A stretch of 43,816 bases of DNA from Parabacteroides distasonis (GTDB taxonomy: Bacteria; Bacteroidota; Bacteroidia; Bacteroidales; Tannerellaceae): positions 1 through 43,816 of the forward strand of contig NZ_SRYM01000034.1 of the NCBI RefSeq assembly GCF_004793765.1, read 5' to 3'. The notes beneath the pieces were generated by a model. It had not been told where the DNA came from. It searched no databases and was given only the letters and a program-made list of their open reading frames with translations. The number at the start of each line of letters is the position of its first letter. The stretch's first letter is position 1. Both the position numbers and the translations under genes were made by a program. Below are positions 8,983-16,449 of this stretch, piece after piece.

Positions 8983-9065
8983 ACAATGCCTATTGTAAAC
9001 CTCTTATAATGCCCATCGTAAGCTCCTTATAATAGGCATTATAAGAGGCTTACAATAGGCATTGT
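8983..9065. repeat. four-dyad array with exact 23-bp period, folding into one large hairpin
   Basis: Four 14-bp dyads with cores ATGCCTAT, ATGCCCAT, ATAGGCAT and ATAGGCAT start at 8986, 9009, 9032 and 9055, exactly 23 bp apart. The first two are in one orientation and the last two in the other, so 8983-9013 is the reverse complement of 9035-9065 with one mismatch in 31 positions. Each dyad is a small palindrome of its own (ACAAT/ATTGT, ATG/CAT, ATAAT/ATTAT, ACAAT/ATTGT). It sits between the converging mutS and DUF4252 genes, two bases from the DUF4252 stop codon. It may end transcription in both directions, but neither side has a strong T-run. Confidence 0.85.
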
Positions 9066-9067
9066 CA

Positions 9068-9544
9068 TTATTTGTTGATCTCACTGGTAATTTCCTGCAC
9101 ATCTTGGAGCGTGAAACGTCCTAACAATTGCATGACGCTGAAACCTCCGTTCTCCATGTCGGCTATCATGATCAACTCTTGGATCAGCTCTCCTTTTTGC
9201 TTGACGTAGAAGTTGGCCTTGGTCTTCCCATCTTTCACCCGTATGAGTTCCTCGTGTTCCTTACCGATCAAGGCATTGAACTCGCTTCGCATTTTTTTCT
9301 TTAATTCTGCTTTCTCGGTAGTCAGTATTTGCAGGGATTCGATCTTTCCCTTCAGGTTGGCCAGGTTGAGCCCGGCAGTTTCCATGACCGGCATCATTTG
9401 GAACATCTTCTTGGAGATATACACGGAAGTAACATCATCCATGTCCGCATATTTGTCGAAAAGCTTGTTCTGGGCGAAACCGATGTTCACGCAGCAGAGA
9501 AGCAATAGTAGATATAGATATTTATGTCTCATTGTATTAATCAT
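9068..9544 (-). CDS. DUF4252 domain protein, last gene of the sigma-factor operon
   Basis: A protein of 158 residues with a signal peptide (hydrophobic LYLLLLLCCVNIGFAQ) and a mature part that begins with the family opening KLFDKYADMDDVTSVYIS, typical of DUF4252 proteins of Bacteroidota. The family function is not known. Its genes commonly accompany ECF sigma factors, as here. The first ATG (9544) overlaps the anti-sigma stop by eight bases; ATG 9532 (MRHKYLY) is an equally good start for the signal peptide. It is exported, probably periplasmic. It is a paralogue of the DUF4252 gene at 10449-10901. Confidence 0.8.
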   Translation of the reverse strand: MINTMRHKYLYLLLLLCCVNIGFAQNKLFDKYADMDDVTSVYISKKMFQMMPVMETAGLNLANLKGKIESLQILTTEKAELKKKMRSEFNALIGKEHEELIRVKDGKTKANFYVKQKGELIQELIMIADMENGGFSVMQLLGRFTLQDVQEITSEINK

Positions 9545-9932
9545 TTAAATGTTTATGTATGATCTTATTTATTCGCTCTACCTCTTGGCTGGTCTCATGG
9601 ACTTGCCCGAGGCCTATGTTCAAGTTCCTGGACATGAACGCCAAGGCGTTTTGGGCTACGACTGCCGCCTCTTCCGGATCGGTAAAGGTATCGGCCATGG
9701 CGGAAGCCGGATGATTGGTCTCCGTGAAGAACAGGAACAGGGTACCGAAGATAGCGGCGGCGACACCGCTTATCCAATAGAAAGGATGTAGACGTGCGGA
9801 TCGAGCCAGCTTTTTGTCATGGGCCAGGAGATTGATTTGCCGCTCCAGTCGTTCGGAAAGTCCTTCCGGCAAGGCTAAGTCCTCTTGGAGTGCCTTGTTT
9901 ATCAGTTTATCTATTCTTTTCTCATCCATCAT
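9537..9932 (-). CDS. anti-sigma factor-like membrane protein
   Basis: A protein of 131 residues. The N-terminal cytosolic part of about 48 residues has KALQEDLALPEGLSERLERQI, a helix pair of the kind that binds ECF sigma factors. One membrane helix follows (FYWISGVAAAIFGTLFLFF, about residues 51-69), then an external part of about 60 residues. There is no zinc-binding HxxxCxxC motif, so it is not a ZAS-type anti-sigma. Its ATG overlaps the sigma-factor stop (ATGA), so the two are translationally coupled. The role is inferred from position and topology. Confidence 0.75.
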   Translation of the reverse strand: MMDEKRIDKLINKALQEDLALPEGLSERLERQINLLAHDKKLARSARLHPFYWISGVAAAIFGTLFLFFTETNHPASAMADTFTDPEEAAVVAQNALAFMSRNLNIGLGQVHETSQEVERINKIIHKHLND

Positions 9933-10435
9933 GACAACTTGCTTTTTAGTTTCTCCCGGATCGTTTTGCGGGCCCGGGAAAGTAATGTTCGTATATTAGA
10001 GGGACTCAGTCCCGTGATCTGTTCGATATCCTCGAAGGAACAATCCTCGATTCCTCGCAGGCGGATTACCTGCTTTTGGTTTTCGGGGAGTTGTTCGATC
10101 AGTGCCTGTACCTGCCTGATATCTTCCTTTTCTTCCAGTTCCTTATCCGGAGAGGAGCTGGTTGTTAGACGGACGGTTTCCAGCGTCTCCTTGTTCTCTT
10201 TTCGGCTTGCTTTGGGCGATCGTAGGAAATCCAGGCAAAGATGCTTGACCAATGTGATGGAAAAGGCTTCCGGGTTCTGGATGTCCTCCAGCTCGTCCCG
10301 TTTATTCCACAGTTTGCAATAGGCCTCTTGAAGGATGTCTTCCGCATCGGCCTTGTCGCCAACCAAGGCGTAAGCGATCCGATAGAGTTTGGGGTGAAAA
10401 GGAAGGAATCGCTGCTTGAATATAGCGGTCTCCAT
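9929..10435 (-). CDS. ECF-type RNA polymerase sigma factor
   Basis: A protein of 168 residues. Region 2 is at the N-terminus (LYRIAYALVGDKADAEDILQ, then EAYCKLW), with the conserved DAEDILQEAY core that binds the RNA polymerase clamp and the -10 DNA. Region 4 is at the C-terminus (LPENQKQVIRLRGIEDCSFE, then a helix-turn-helix ending SNIRTLLSRARKTIREKL). The length is typical of an extracytoplasmic-function sigma. It lies between two DUF4252 genes with the anti-sigma immediately downstream, an arrangement found in several Bacteroidota. The regulon is unknown; self-activation of the operon is plausible. Confidence 0.93.
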   Translation of the reverse strand: METAIFKQRFLPFHPKLYRIAYALVGDKADAEDILQEAYCKLWNKRDELEDIQNPEAFSITLVKHLCLDFLRSPKASRKENKETLETVRLTTSSSPDKELEEKEDIRQVQALIEQLPENQKQVIRLRGIEDCSFEDIEQITGLSPSNIRTLLSRARKTIREKLKSKLS

Positions 10436-10448
10436 CCTTATGCTTCTT

Positions 10449-10901
10449 TTAGTATTTTCCTTTGTGTTCGTTGATCACCCGGTCTAAGTCATCCGGCTTG
10501 ATATTTCCTTTGATACGGATCAACGCATTGCCGCTTCCGGTGGTGAGTATGACCAACTCCCGGATCATATCTTCCTGGATGTTGACAAGGATTTTCGTAC
10601 GGTTATCGTTTTCGTTGGCTGAGACAATTGTCTCGTAATCCGGGTCTTTCAGGTTCCGGATGGCGTTGGAGAAACGTTCTTTCACCTCTTGGGCGCATTC
10701 ATCGAAAGATAAGACTTCGATGCCGTTCACGCCCATCGTCTCGGTAAACAGACTGGCTAGTTTCATCGTTATATTTCCGATATTTACGGAAGTAACATCG
10801 CTCTCGCTTCGGAAAGCATTAAATAATTGATCCATCTTTTGTTGTCCGTATCCAGCTTGGCTGATAAGGACAATTGTCAATATGACAAGTAATCGTTTCA
10901 T
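10449..10901 (-). CDS. DUF4252 domain protein, first gene of the sigma-factor operon
   Basis: A protein of 150 residues from MKRLLVILTIVLISQAGYGQ, a clear signal peptide. An in-frame ATG nine codons earlier (10928) would add a polar tail and is less likely. The mature protein starts KMDQLFNAFRSESDVTSVNI, matching the opening of the other DUF4252 protein here (KLFDKYADMDDVTSVYI), so the pair arose by duplication. A C-terminal phrase RIKGNIKPDDLDRVI also aligns with its sister's RFTLQDVQEI. The sigma gene starts 13 bp downstream. The function is unknown; it is exported and could be a target or sensor part of the sigma circuit. Confidence 0.8.
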   Translation of the reverse strand: MKRLLVILTIVLISQAGYGQQKMDQLFNAFRSESDVTSVNIGNITMKLASLFTETMGVNGIEVLSFDECAQEVKERFSNAIRNLKDPDYETIVSANENDNRTKILVNIQEDMIRELVILTTGSGNALIRIKGNIKPDDLDRVINEHKGKY

Positions 10902-10975
10902 CGCGGTATTTGTTTTTTCGTTAAACATCTCGTAGCCTTCCGTTCGCGCGCCTTGGGAGAGGCTTTCGTATGGAA

Positions 10976-10999
10976 GACGGGAGAGGGGTATGAATTGTT
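10976..10999 (-). promoter_or_regulatory. candidate ECF-type promoter for the sigma operon
   Basis: On the minus strand GTAACA is followed, 16 bases after its AACA, by CGTC. This is the general spacing of ECF -35/-10 pairs and lies about 75 bp before the first DUF4252 start. ECF promoters of Bacteroidota are poorly defined, so this is a weak suggestion. Confidence 0.2.
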
Positions 11000-11025
11000 A
11001 CGCGTTTTCGGCTGTTTTTTATTAT

Positions 11026-12270
11026 TTATTCCATGAGGATCACGACCGGGTTGTCCTCTTCCGTTAATTTGCGGAGGTTTTTTATCTCTTCCGGCCATGC
11101 CTCGTTGTCGGCGTGGGTGTCGAACCATTCCAAGAGAGTTGCAGCGGATACCAGCTGGGCAAACTCACCCATAGGGGTGATAAACGTCGGTTGCAACGGG
11201 AAGAAGCCGTTTATGTCGTCTGTCACCTGTTCCTTGAAAGGGGATACTTTTACCTCGTCACGGCTCTTGTCGTACACGGCATTGTAGAATTTCAGCTCTT
11301 CCGGGTGATAGAGGTTTACTGCGAAGCGGAGCCAAAGCAGACGCTCATTCTCGTAGATTGCGAAAGGATAGGCGGCCTTGTCTTTTTCCGGATTGAACCG
11401 GTCTTTCCGGTCCCAGCGTATCGTCCCGAAGTCGAGGCAGCTCACCGGACTCAATCCTTCCGGGCTTACTTGGTAGAGGGTATCGTTGAACTGCTCGCGG
11501 AAGAAGAGCCTGTCTTTCACGTGCCAAAAGGGTTGTTCCGTGGGGATGAACCCATTTTGTTGTCCGTCCTTGAAGGTGATGTAGATAATGTTGTGCCCGG
11601 TGTCTTTATCGTTTTGCACGTTGATACCCTCGATATCGGCCATGGCTTTCGCCAGGGGGAAGAGCGGCTCGCCGTGCGAGGGGAAGGCGGCGATCAGGGT
11701 CGTATCCCGGAAGAGGATCACCCGGTCGGGCTTTGTCGCCGTGGCGGGCAGGTGCTCCACCAAGATATGTGCGTCCAAATAATCATACGAGTCGATGCCG
11801 AACAACCCATCTGTTTGGTCGAGATCTTTTTGCTCGCCCACGAAGTTTCCCTCGGTATCGTAGATGACCGACCGGCCGTTGCCGGCAGGGAAATAGATCG
11901 TCTGGGCGGCGGCGTTCAGCCATCCGGAGAACGATAGGCAGCCTTGTGGGTCGTTGCCTTTATGTCCGATCGAGCTGATGAAACGCCCGCTTTCCTTATC
12001 GAACGATAGGCAACCTTGTTCGGTAGAGACGATCAGATGATCATCGGCGATCCAAATCTCCGGGTTATTTCCTACCAATGACTGCTCGGTGGTCTCCAAG
12101 GGGATGTAGCGGACTTTACGGAAATAGTCCGAGGCTTTCAAGGAGGCTTGGCTGGCGTATGCCGTCCCGACATCAATTCTTTTGAGCCCTTCCTCTCGCG
12201 GGGCCTGGCCGCAGGAAGCGAGAACTCCCGTCAGGGCCAAGCCGATCAAGAAAAACGTGATATGTAGCAT
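11026..12270 (-). CDS. 6-bladed beta-propeller lipoprotein
   Basis: A protein of 414 residues from MLHITFFLIGLALTGVLASC, a lipoprotein signal with lipobox LASC. A longer version starting at ATG 12327 overlaps the upstream stop as ATGA and may be what is translated through coupling, but it would put about 20 polar residues before the signal core. The body carries the family signatures of Bacteroidales 6-bladed propellers: KVRYIPLETTEQSLVGN, LSFDKESGRFISSIGHKGNDPQ near the N-terminus, and a later run of aromatic blade ends. It is probably exposed at the cell surface. Its function is unknown. The preceding gene is also a propeller protein. Confidence 0.8.
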   Translation of the reverse strand: MLHITFFLIGLALTGVLASCGQAPREEGLKRIDVGTAYASQASLKASDYFRKVRYIPLETTEQSLVGNNPEIWIADDHLIVSTEQGCLSFDKESGRFISSIGHKGNDPQGCLSFSGWLNAAAQTIYFPAGNGRSVIYDTEGNFVGEQKDLDQTDGLFGIDSYDYLDAHILVEHLPATATKPDRVILFRDTTLIAAFPSHGEPLFPLAKAMADIEGINVQNDKDTGHNIIYITFKDGQQNGFIPTEQPFWHVKDRLFFREQFNDTLYQVSPEGLSPVSCLDFGTIRWDRKDRFNPEKDKAAYPFAIYENERLLWLRFAVNLYHPEELKFYNAVYDKSRDEVKVSPFKEQVTDDINGFFPLQPTFITPMGEFAQLVSAATLLEWFDTHADNEAWPEEIKNLRKLTEEDNPVVILME

Positions 12271-12323
12271 ATTGAAAAATGTTTTGTTATTGAAACATGT
12301 CTTGTTGTTGCTCGGTGACGAAA

Positions 12324-13235
12324 TCATTCCATCCGGTAGCTGACGAAAGCGAATCGCTTGCTATCGGGGGCCCAGGAGTTGACGTTGATCGTCCCTTGTC
12401 CGCCGAATAGCTTTACGATCGTCTTGGGCTCGCCGCCCTCGGCAGGCATGAGGCGCAATTCCACGTGTTTGTTGGCGAGGTGCTGACCGGGCTCCAGGTC
12501 GCCTTTCTTATAGGTGATGAAGACAACGAGTTTGCCGTTTGGCGACACGTGCGGGAACCAAGAGTTGCGAGTCTCGTCGAAGGTCATCTGGGTCTGCTCG
12601 GAACCGTCCGCTCTCATGCGCCATACCTGCATGAGTCCGGTGCGTACGGAGTTGAACCAGATGTATTGGCCGCAGGGAGAATATTCGGGGCCGTCGTCCA
12701 GTCCCTCGGCGGTCGTGAGGCGGATTTCCTCTCCTCCGAGGGCGGGGATGACATATACGTCGAAATTGCCTTTCCGCTCGGCGCAATAGGCGAGCTGCTT
12801 CCCATCGGGGCTCCATCCGTGCAGGTAACTGGGTCCGAGTGGGGTGATCAGCCGAGGGATACCTCCCTCGAAGGGCAGGATGTAGATGCGCGAACGGCCG
12901 TCTTCTCTTGTCCCGTTGCTGATGGCGATTTGCTTACCGTCGGTGGAGATCACGTGGTCGTTGTTGCAACGGGCGGCGTAGTCGCTAGGGATCAACTGCG
13001 GTTCGCTGGGGGATTCGGTGGAGAGCTTATAGAGTTTTCCTCCGCTGTTGTAAACCAGCCATTGGCCGTCCGGGGTCCAGTTCGGAGCCTCGATCAGGAA
13101 AGAGAATTCCTTGATGACGGAGCGTTGCCCGGTCGTAATGTCCATCACTTCCAGCACGCTGGTTACTTTTTGCTTTTGCGCATACCCCGTGAGCAGGCTA
13201 CAGGCTGCTAATGCGGCGATCCATAAGTGTTTCAT
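12324..13235 (-). CDS. TolB-like WD40/PD40 beta-propeller protein
   Basis: A protein of 303 residues with a short signal peptide (MKHLWIAALAACSLLTGYAQ). It contains at least five PD40-type repeats with the hallmark SPDGKQLAY or variants: NWTPDGQWLVYNSG, HGWSPDGKQLAYCAER, EYSPCGQYIWFNS, HVSPNGKLVVFITY and SWAPDSKRFAFVSY. In TolB and related proteins these blades form a periplasmic propeller. The length fits a single six- or seven-bladed wheel without the TolB N-domain. It is followed by the propeller lipoprotein, whose upstream ATG overlaps this stop. A promoter element lies 24 bp upstream. Confidence 0.85.
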   Translation of the reverse strand: MKHLWIAALAACSLLTGYAQKQKVTSVLEVMDITTGQRSVIKEFSFLIEAPNWTPDGQWLVYNSGGKLYKLSTESPSEPQLIPSDYAARCNNDHVISTDGKQIAISNGTREDGRSRIYILPFEGGIPRLITPLGPSYLHGWSPDGKQLAYCAERKGNFDVYVIPALGGEEIRLTTAEGLDDGPEYSPCGQYIWFNSVRTGLMQVWRMRADGSEQTQMTFDETRNSWFPHVSPNGKLVVFITYKKGDLEPGQHLANKHVELRLMPAEGGEPKTIVKLFGGQGTINVNSWAPDSKRFAFVSYRME

Positions 13236-13258
13236 GGTAATATGGTTTTAAACGAATC

Positions 13259-13266
13259 CAAATATA
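13259..13266 (-). promoter_or_regulatory. -7 promoter element of the TolB-like gene
   Basis: On the minus strand TATATTTG is an exact TAnnTTTG match, 24 bp before the ATG. A TTTG occurs 14 bp further upstream, shorter than the usual spacing. Confidence 0.5.
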
Positions 13267-13347
13267 TGGTTTAATCCTGACAAACGTGCGGAATTCTTTA
13301 TTTATTTCGCAGTATGTAACGTTTGAGCGGCTTGCTGCGTCTTGTAA

Positions 13348-13452
13348 ATGTATAACTTACTTAAATATGTAGTAGGAAGGACTCATGAGAAAGGTATGGA
13401 GATGGCAGGGTATGGTATCGCCGGCTCAATTGCGCACAAATTGTCAGGATGA
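13348..13452 (+). CDS. possible 34-residue small protein
   Basis: In the 310-bp gap between two minus-strand genes, ATG 13348 to TGA 13450 reads MYNLLKYVVGRTHEKG and then MEMAGYGIAGSIAHKLSG. The sequence looks protein-like (glycine/alanine helix, basic residues). I see no clear ribosome site, and a TTTG at 13322 is the only promoter hint. Chance open frames of this length are common. The rest of the gap holds a promoter for the gene on the left and the ychF terminator on the right. Confidence 0.2.
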   Translation: MYNLLKYVVGRTHEKGMEMAGYGIAGSIAHKLSG

Positions 13453-13472
13453 TTTATTGAGACTTTAACAAA

Positions 13473-13512
13473 GGAAGGGGGATGTGTCGAGTTTACGACA
13501 CATCCCCCTTCC
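13473..13512 (-). terminator. ychF terminator
   Basis: A perfect 17-bp stem (13473-13489 with 13496-13512, GGAAGGGGGATGTGTCG on one arm) with a 6-base loop. On the minus strand it is followed by a T-rich TTTGTT stretch. It lies 34 bp beyond the ychF stop. Confidence 0.85.
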
Positions 13513-13545
13513 CTTATGCGTTCATCCCTGTTTCTTTGGCGGGGA

Positions 13546-14649
13546 TCAGACGTTGAAGCGGAAATGCATGATATCTCCATCTTGCACAACATATTCCTTA
13601 CCTTCAACGTTCATCTTTCCGGCCTCTTTAACGGCAGCCTCGGAGCCATAAGCGATATAATCCTCGTACTTGATCACCTCGGCGCGGATGAATCCTTTCT
13701 CGAAATCGGTATGGATCACACCGGCGCATTGAGGCGCTTTCCAGCCTTTATGGAACGTCCACGCGCGGCATTCGTCCGGTCCGGCGGTCAAGAAGGTTTG
13801 CAGGTTCAATAATTTATAAGCCGATTTAATCAAACGGCTTACGCCGGACTCTTCCAATCCGATCTCTTGTAGGAACATCTGGCGCTCCTCATAGGTATCG
13901 AACTCAGCGATCTCACTCTCGATCTTAGCGGCGACTACCAGTATCTGGGCATCCTCGTCTTTGACCGCCTCACGTACGGCATCCACATATTTATTGCCGT
14001 TTACGGCGCTGGCCTCATCCACGTTACAAACATACATGACAGGCTTGTTCGTCAGCAAGAACAGGTCGTGGGCGATACGTTCCTCGTCTTTCGTGTCAAA
14101 AGAAACGGTACGTGCGCTTTTCCCTTGTTCCAAGGCCTCCTTATATTTACAAAGTACCTCGTAAGCGATCTTGGCTTGCTTGTCGCCTCCGGTTTGCGCT
14201 TGCTTCTGCACCTTGGCGATACGGCTGTCTATCGTTTCCAAATCTTTGATTTGTAGTTCATAGTCAATGATCTCCTTATCACGGACCGGGTCTACACGTC
14301 CATCCACGTGCACGATATTATCGTCATCGAAGCAACGCAATACGTGTAAGATTGCGTCTGTCTCACGGATATTAGCCAAGAACTTATTGCCCAATCCCTC
14401 GCCCTTGCTCGCTCCTTTCACCAGCCCGGCGATATCCACGATCTCTACGGTGGTGGGGATCACTCGTTGCGGATGTTCGATTTCCGCTAATTTATTTAGC
14501 CGCTCGTCGGGCACGGTGATCACTCCCACGTTCGGTTCGATGGTGCAGAACGGGAAGTTGGCCGATTGCGCCTTCGCGTTCGATAAGCAATTGAAAAGGG
14601 TAGACTTTCCCACGTTGGGGAGGCCTACGATGCCACATTGTAATGCCAT
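13546..14649 (-). CDS. ychF: redox-regulated ATPase YchF (Obg-like)
   Basis: A protein of 367 residues starting MALQCGIVGLPNVGKSTLFN. I chose this ATG because it puts the P-loop GLPNVGKS at the normal position; an in-frame start 22 codons upstream would add a non-conserved tail. YchF is a ribosome-associated P-loop NTPase that prefers ATP. The expected NKxD base-specificity motif is replaced by NVDE (in VCNVDEASAVNG), as in the family. Also visible are switch II DIAGLVKGASKGEGLG, the coiled-coil insert near residues 130-190, and a C-terminal TGS domain with RAEVIKYEDY and a final KEYVVQDGDIMHFRFNV. It has its own promoter and a strong terminator. Confidence 0.97.
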   Translation of the reverse strand: MALQCGIVGLPNVGKSTLFNCLSNAKAQSANFPFCTIEPNVGVITVPDERLNKLAEIEHPQRVIPTTVEIVDIAGLVKGASKGEGLGNKFLANIRETDAILHVLRCFDDDNIVHVDGRVDPVRDKEIIDYELQIKDLETIDSRIAKVQKQAQTGGDKQAKIAYEVLCKYKEALEQGKSARTVSFDTKDEERIAHDLFLLTNKPVMYVCNVDEASAVNGNKYVDAVREAVKDEDAQILVVAAKIESEIAEFDTYEERQMFLQEIGLEESGVSRLIKSAYKLLNLQTFLTAGPDECRAWTFHKGWKAPQCAGVIHTDFEKGFIRAEVIKYEDYIAYGSEAAVKEAGKMNVEGKEYVVQDGDIMHFRFNV

Positions 14650-14690
14650 AGTATGTCGTTTTTTATTTGTTTGACCAAAGGAGGGGGAGG

Positions 14691-14762
14691 CCGTATCCCG
14701 GCTTCCCGGGCGCAAAAGTACGGAAAAAGTTTGTTATATTCGCCTTGAAGGCCGGGATACGG
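14691..14762. repeat. 12-bp inverted repeat flanking the ychF promoter
   Basis: CCGTATCCCGGC at 14691-14702 is the reverse complement of GCCGGGATACGG at 14751-14762. The 48-bp loop contains the ychF -7 element. It could be a leftover terminator stem of the upstream gene or a regulatory loop. Confidence 0.5.
14713..14720 (-). promoter_or_regulatory. ychF -7 promoter element
   Basis: Minus-strand TACTTTTG matches TAnnTTTG, 63 bp before the ychF ATG. No clear TTTG at -33. Confidence 0.45.
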
Positions 14763-14768
14763 GCATGT

Positions 14769-15374
14769 CTACCTGATCTTTTCATCGCCGGACTGCTTTC
14801 TTCGTTCCCGGTTCAGCCAGTTGACATAATATCCGGCTAAGATGATAAGTTCGCCGTATCCGAACTTTTCCTTATCCCAGATGTTGAGCTTGTATTTCGT
14901 GAAATCGAATTGCTTTGTGCCTTCCACCCATTTGTATAGCATGGGTTCGAGCTGCGGGTAGCGTTCAAGCAATCTTCCAGGTGTCTGCAAAGAGCATCCT
15001 ATGAGTTTTTGATTGATATCAAATTGGTATTTAAGTATAACCATTCTCATCTCTTTGAGTTCGCTGGCCGGCAGAGTGTCTAGGAATGCTCCGAGATAGG
15101 GCTTGATCAACTCTTCGCGTAATGTGCCTATAAAATCCTCTTGCGTCAAGTGCTCATCAAACCGAACGGAATACCTATTATTCATGCCCGTTTTCCATTC
15201 CGCAAGCGGATTGCCATTTTTGATGGTTAGGTAGTCCCTCATGTACTCGCCGGCGAAATGGCGGTCAATGATGAAATGCTCCGTCTCGACACGAACGGTT
15301 GAGTCCAACCCTTGCCCCTGTGTGTTGCCGGAAAAGAGGAGCGATAGAAGAATAAAGATGATAGTTGTTTTCAT
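14769..15374 (-). CDS. unknown secreted protein (201 aa)
   Basis: A protein of 201 residues with a Sec signal peptide (MKTTIIFILLSLLFSGNTQG). The mature part is rich in charged residues and contains FDEHLTQEDFIGTLREELI and a conserved-looking aromatic C-terminus (KYKLNIWDKEKFGYGELIIL, then AGYYVNWLNRERRKQ). I do not recognise the family, and no enzyme motif is visible. Its start is 23 bp after the stop of the lipoprotein gene upstream on the same strand, so the two are probably one transcript. It is exported, with unknown role. Confidence 0.7.
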   Translation of the reverse strand: MKTTIIFILLSLLFSGNTQGQGLDSTVRVETEHFIIDRHFAGEYMRDYLTIKNGNPLAEWKTGMNNRYSVRFDEHLTQEDFIGTLREELIKPYLGAFLDTLPASELKEMRMVILKYQFDINQKLIGCSLQTPGRLLERYPQLEPMLYKWVEGTKQFDFTKYKLNIWDKEKFGYGELIILAGYYVNWLNRERRKQSGDEKIR

Positions 15375-15397
15375 ATTCTTTACTGTTTATGTGTTAT

Positions 15398-16392
15398 TTA
15401 CTGTTTCAAAGGAGGCCGTGCTCTTCCTAATATATCTAAAATCATTTTGGGAGTAAAATTGGAAATGTGCATTCCATTATACCCTTTCCATTTATCTGCT
15501 ATAGAATTATAAGTGGCAAGATTAGTTCTAGAAAAAAATCCCGCCTGATATATCTTTTCAATAAAAGGTTCATAATCAGAAAGAATGGAAGAATCAGTTA
15601 TTGTCGCATAATACATAGGTGCTGGATAATCTAACCCATCATATATATATGCGATCCAATACGAGCAATCCCAAAAGCACTTCACCTCGAACTCATAATC
15701 CTTATATTTATTATCCATTGCCTCACCATAATAAACCAGATGCTGAGCGGCGTGAAGTAACTCTTCCATTAACATGTCGCCATCTATAGCGTAAGAGTCT
15801 TTAAACTCAATGGAGATGTTGTCTTTATTGTATTGGGCATTAGATATCGCTTTTGGATTTATCTGAAATTTTATAAGCTTCTTTGTTGCCAATAACTTTT
15901 GGTAAACCTTGCTAAAGTCCGCAGGCCTTTTGGTTATGGTTTGCAAGGCGTATTCAAGAGAAGACTTCTCCATTACATTTAAATTAGATGTTGAGGCATA
16001 TATATCTTTTAGATGAGGAAACTCAAAATACCAGTGATCTCCAATATAATAACGTTTTCCCATACCTCCGGTGCCACGATCGGTAGCGTTTCCATATTGT
16101 GGGAATCCTCCGGCCTCATATTCGCCTTGACCTAGAGGCTCTGATTCTGCGCAAGTCCGGCAAGTAGTCCCTTTATAAACGCTATAAGAAACGCCTCCAC
16201 CACTTACGGTAACAAACGCATCTTTACATATAGTCTTTAACATCGTACGAGGTTCTATGTGGATTGTGATATCCGAGGATTTCAAATATTCTATTTCCTC
16301 CACCATATCAGATTCGCAACTCCCCAAAGCGCATGCGATAAGGTATAAGAGTAACCAAAAACGAATTTGTAGGATTTTTTCGGTTGTTTCAT
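15398..16392 (-). pseudogene. putative zincin-like lipoprotein, frameshifted in its signal peptide
   Basis: From 16327 down the frame is open for 309 residues but begins only with TTG just before GSCESD, with no usable ATG. Restoring one A in the A6 run at 16375-16380 joins ATG 16392 (MKQPKK) to ILQIRFWLLLYLIACALGSC, a perfect lipoprotein signal with lipobox LGSC. The gene is therefore one base short near its start, about 332 residues if repaired. The body has DMLMEELLHAAQHLVYYG followed by an acidic YEFEVKCFWDC, a Glu/His-x3-His/Glu layout reminiscent of metallopeptidase-like Bacteroidetes proteins. It lacks the HExxH glutamate, so activity is uncertain. As read, it would not be exported. 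Confidence 0.7.
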
Positions 16393-16449
16393 AACATAAG
16401 CAATAGCTTTAATTTTGATAATAAGCAAATAGTAGTTCCAAAAGTATGA

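Noticed and set aside
8983-9065. Array A considered as an ordinary bidirectional terminator only
   Set aside because: A terminator needs one stem and a T-run. Here four dyads keep an exact 23-bp step and no strong T-run follows, so a simple terminator does not explain the pattern, though termination may still occur.
9595-9777. Arginine-rich minus-strand frame inside the anti-sigma gene
   Set aside because: Out-of-frame shadow with no start signal; the composition reflects the GC content of the real gene.
11113-11937. Plus-strand frame of 274 codons opposite the propeller lipoprotein
   Set aside because: The minus strand encodes a clear lipoprotein with signal peptide and propeller repeats across the same bases. 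The plus frame lacks a signal or domain and reflects codon bias.
12271-12323. Two 18-base near-copies encoding NNKTCF and NNKTFF at the start of the propeller lipoprotein
   Set aside because: Only two imperfect copies in a short AT-rich leader; likely chance or minor slippage, not a distinct element.
12465-13211. Plus-strand frame of 248 codons opposite the TolB-like gene
   Set aside because: The minus strand shows several PD40 repeats and a signal peptide. The plus frame has no recognisable feature.
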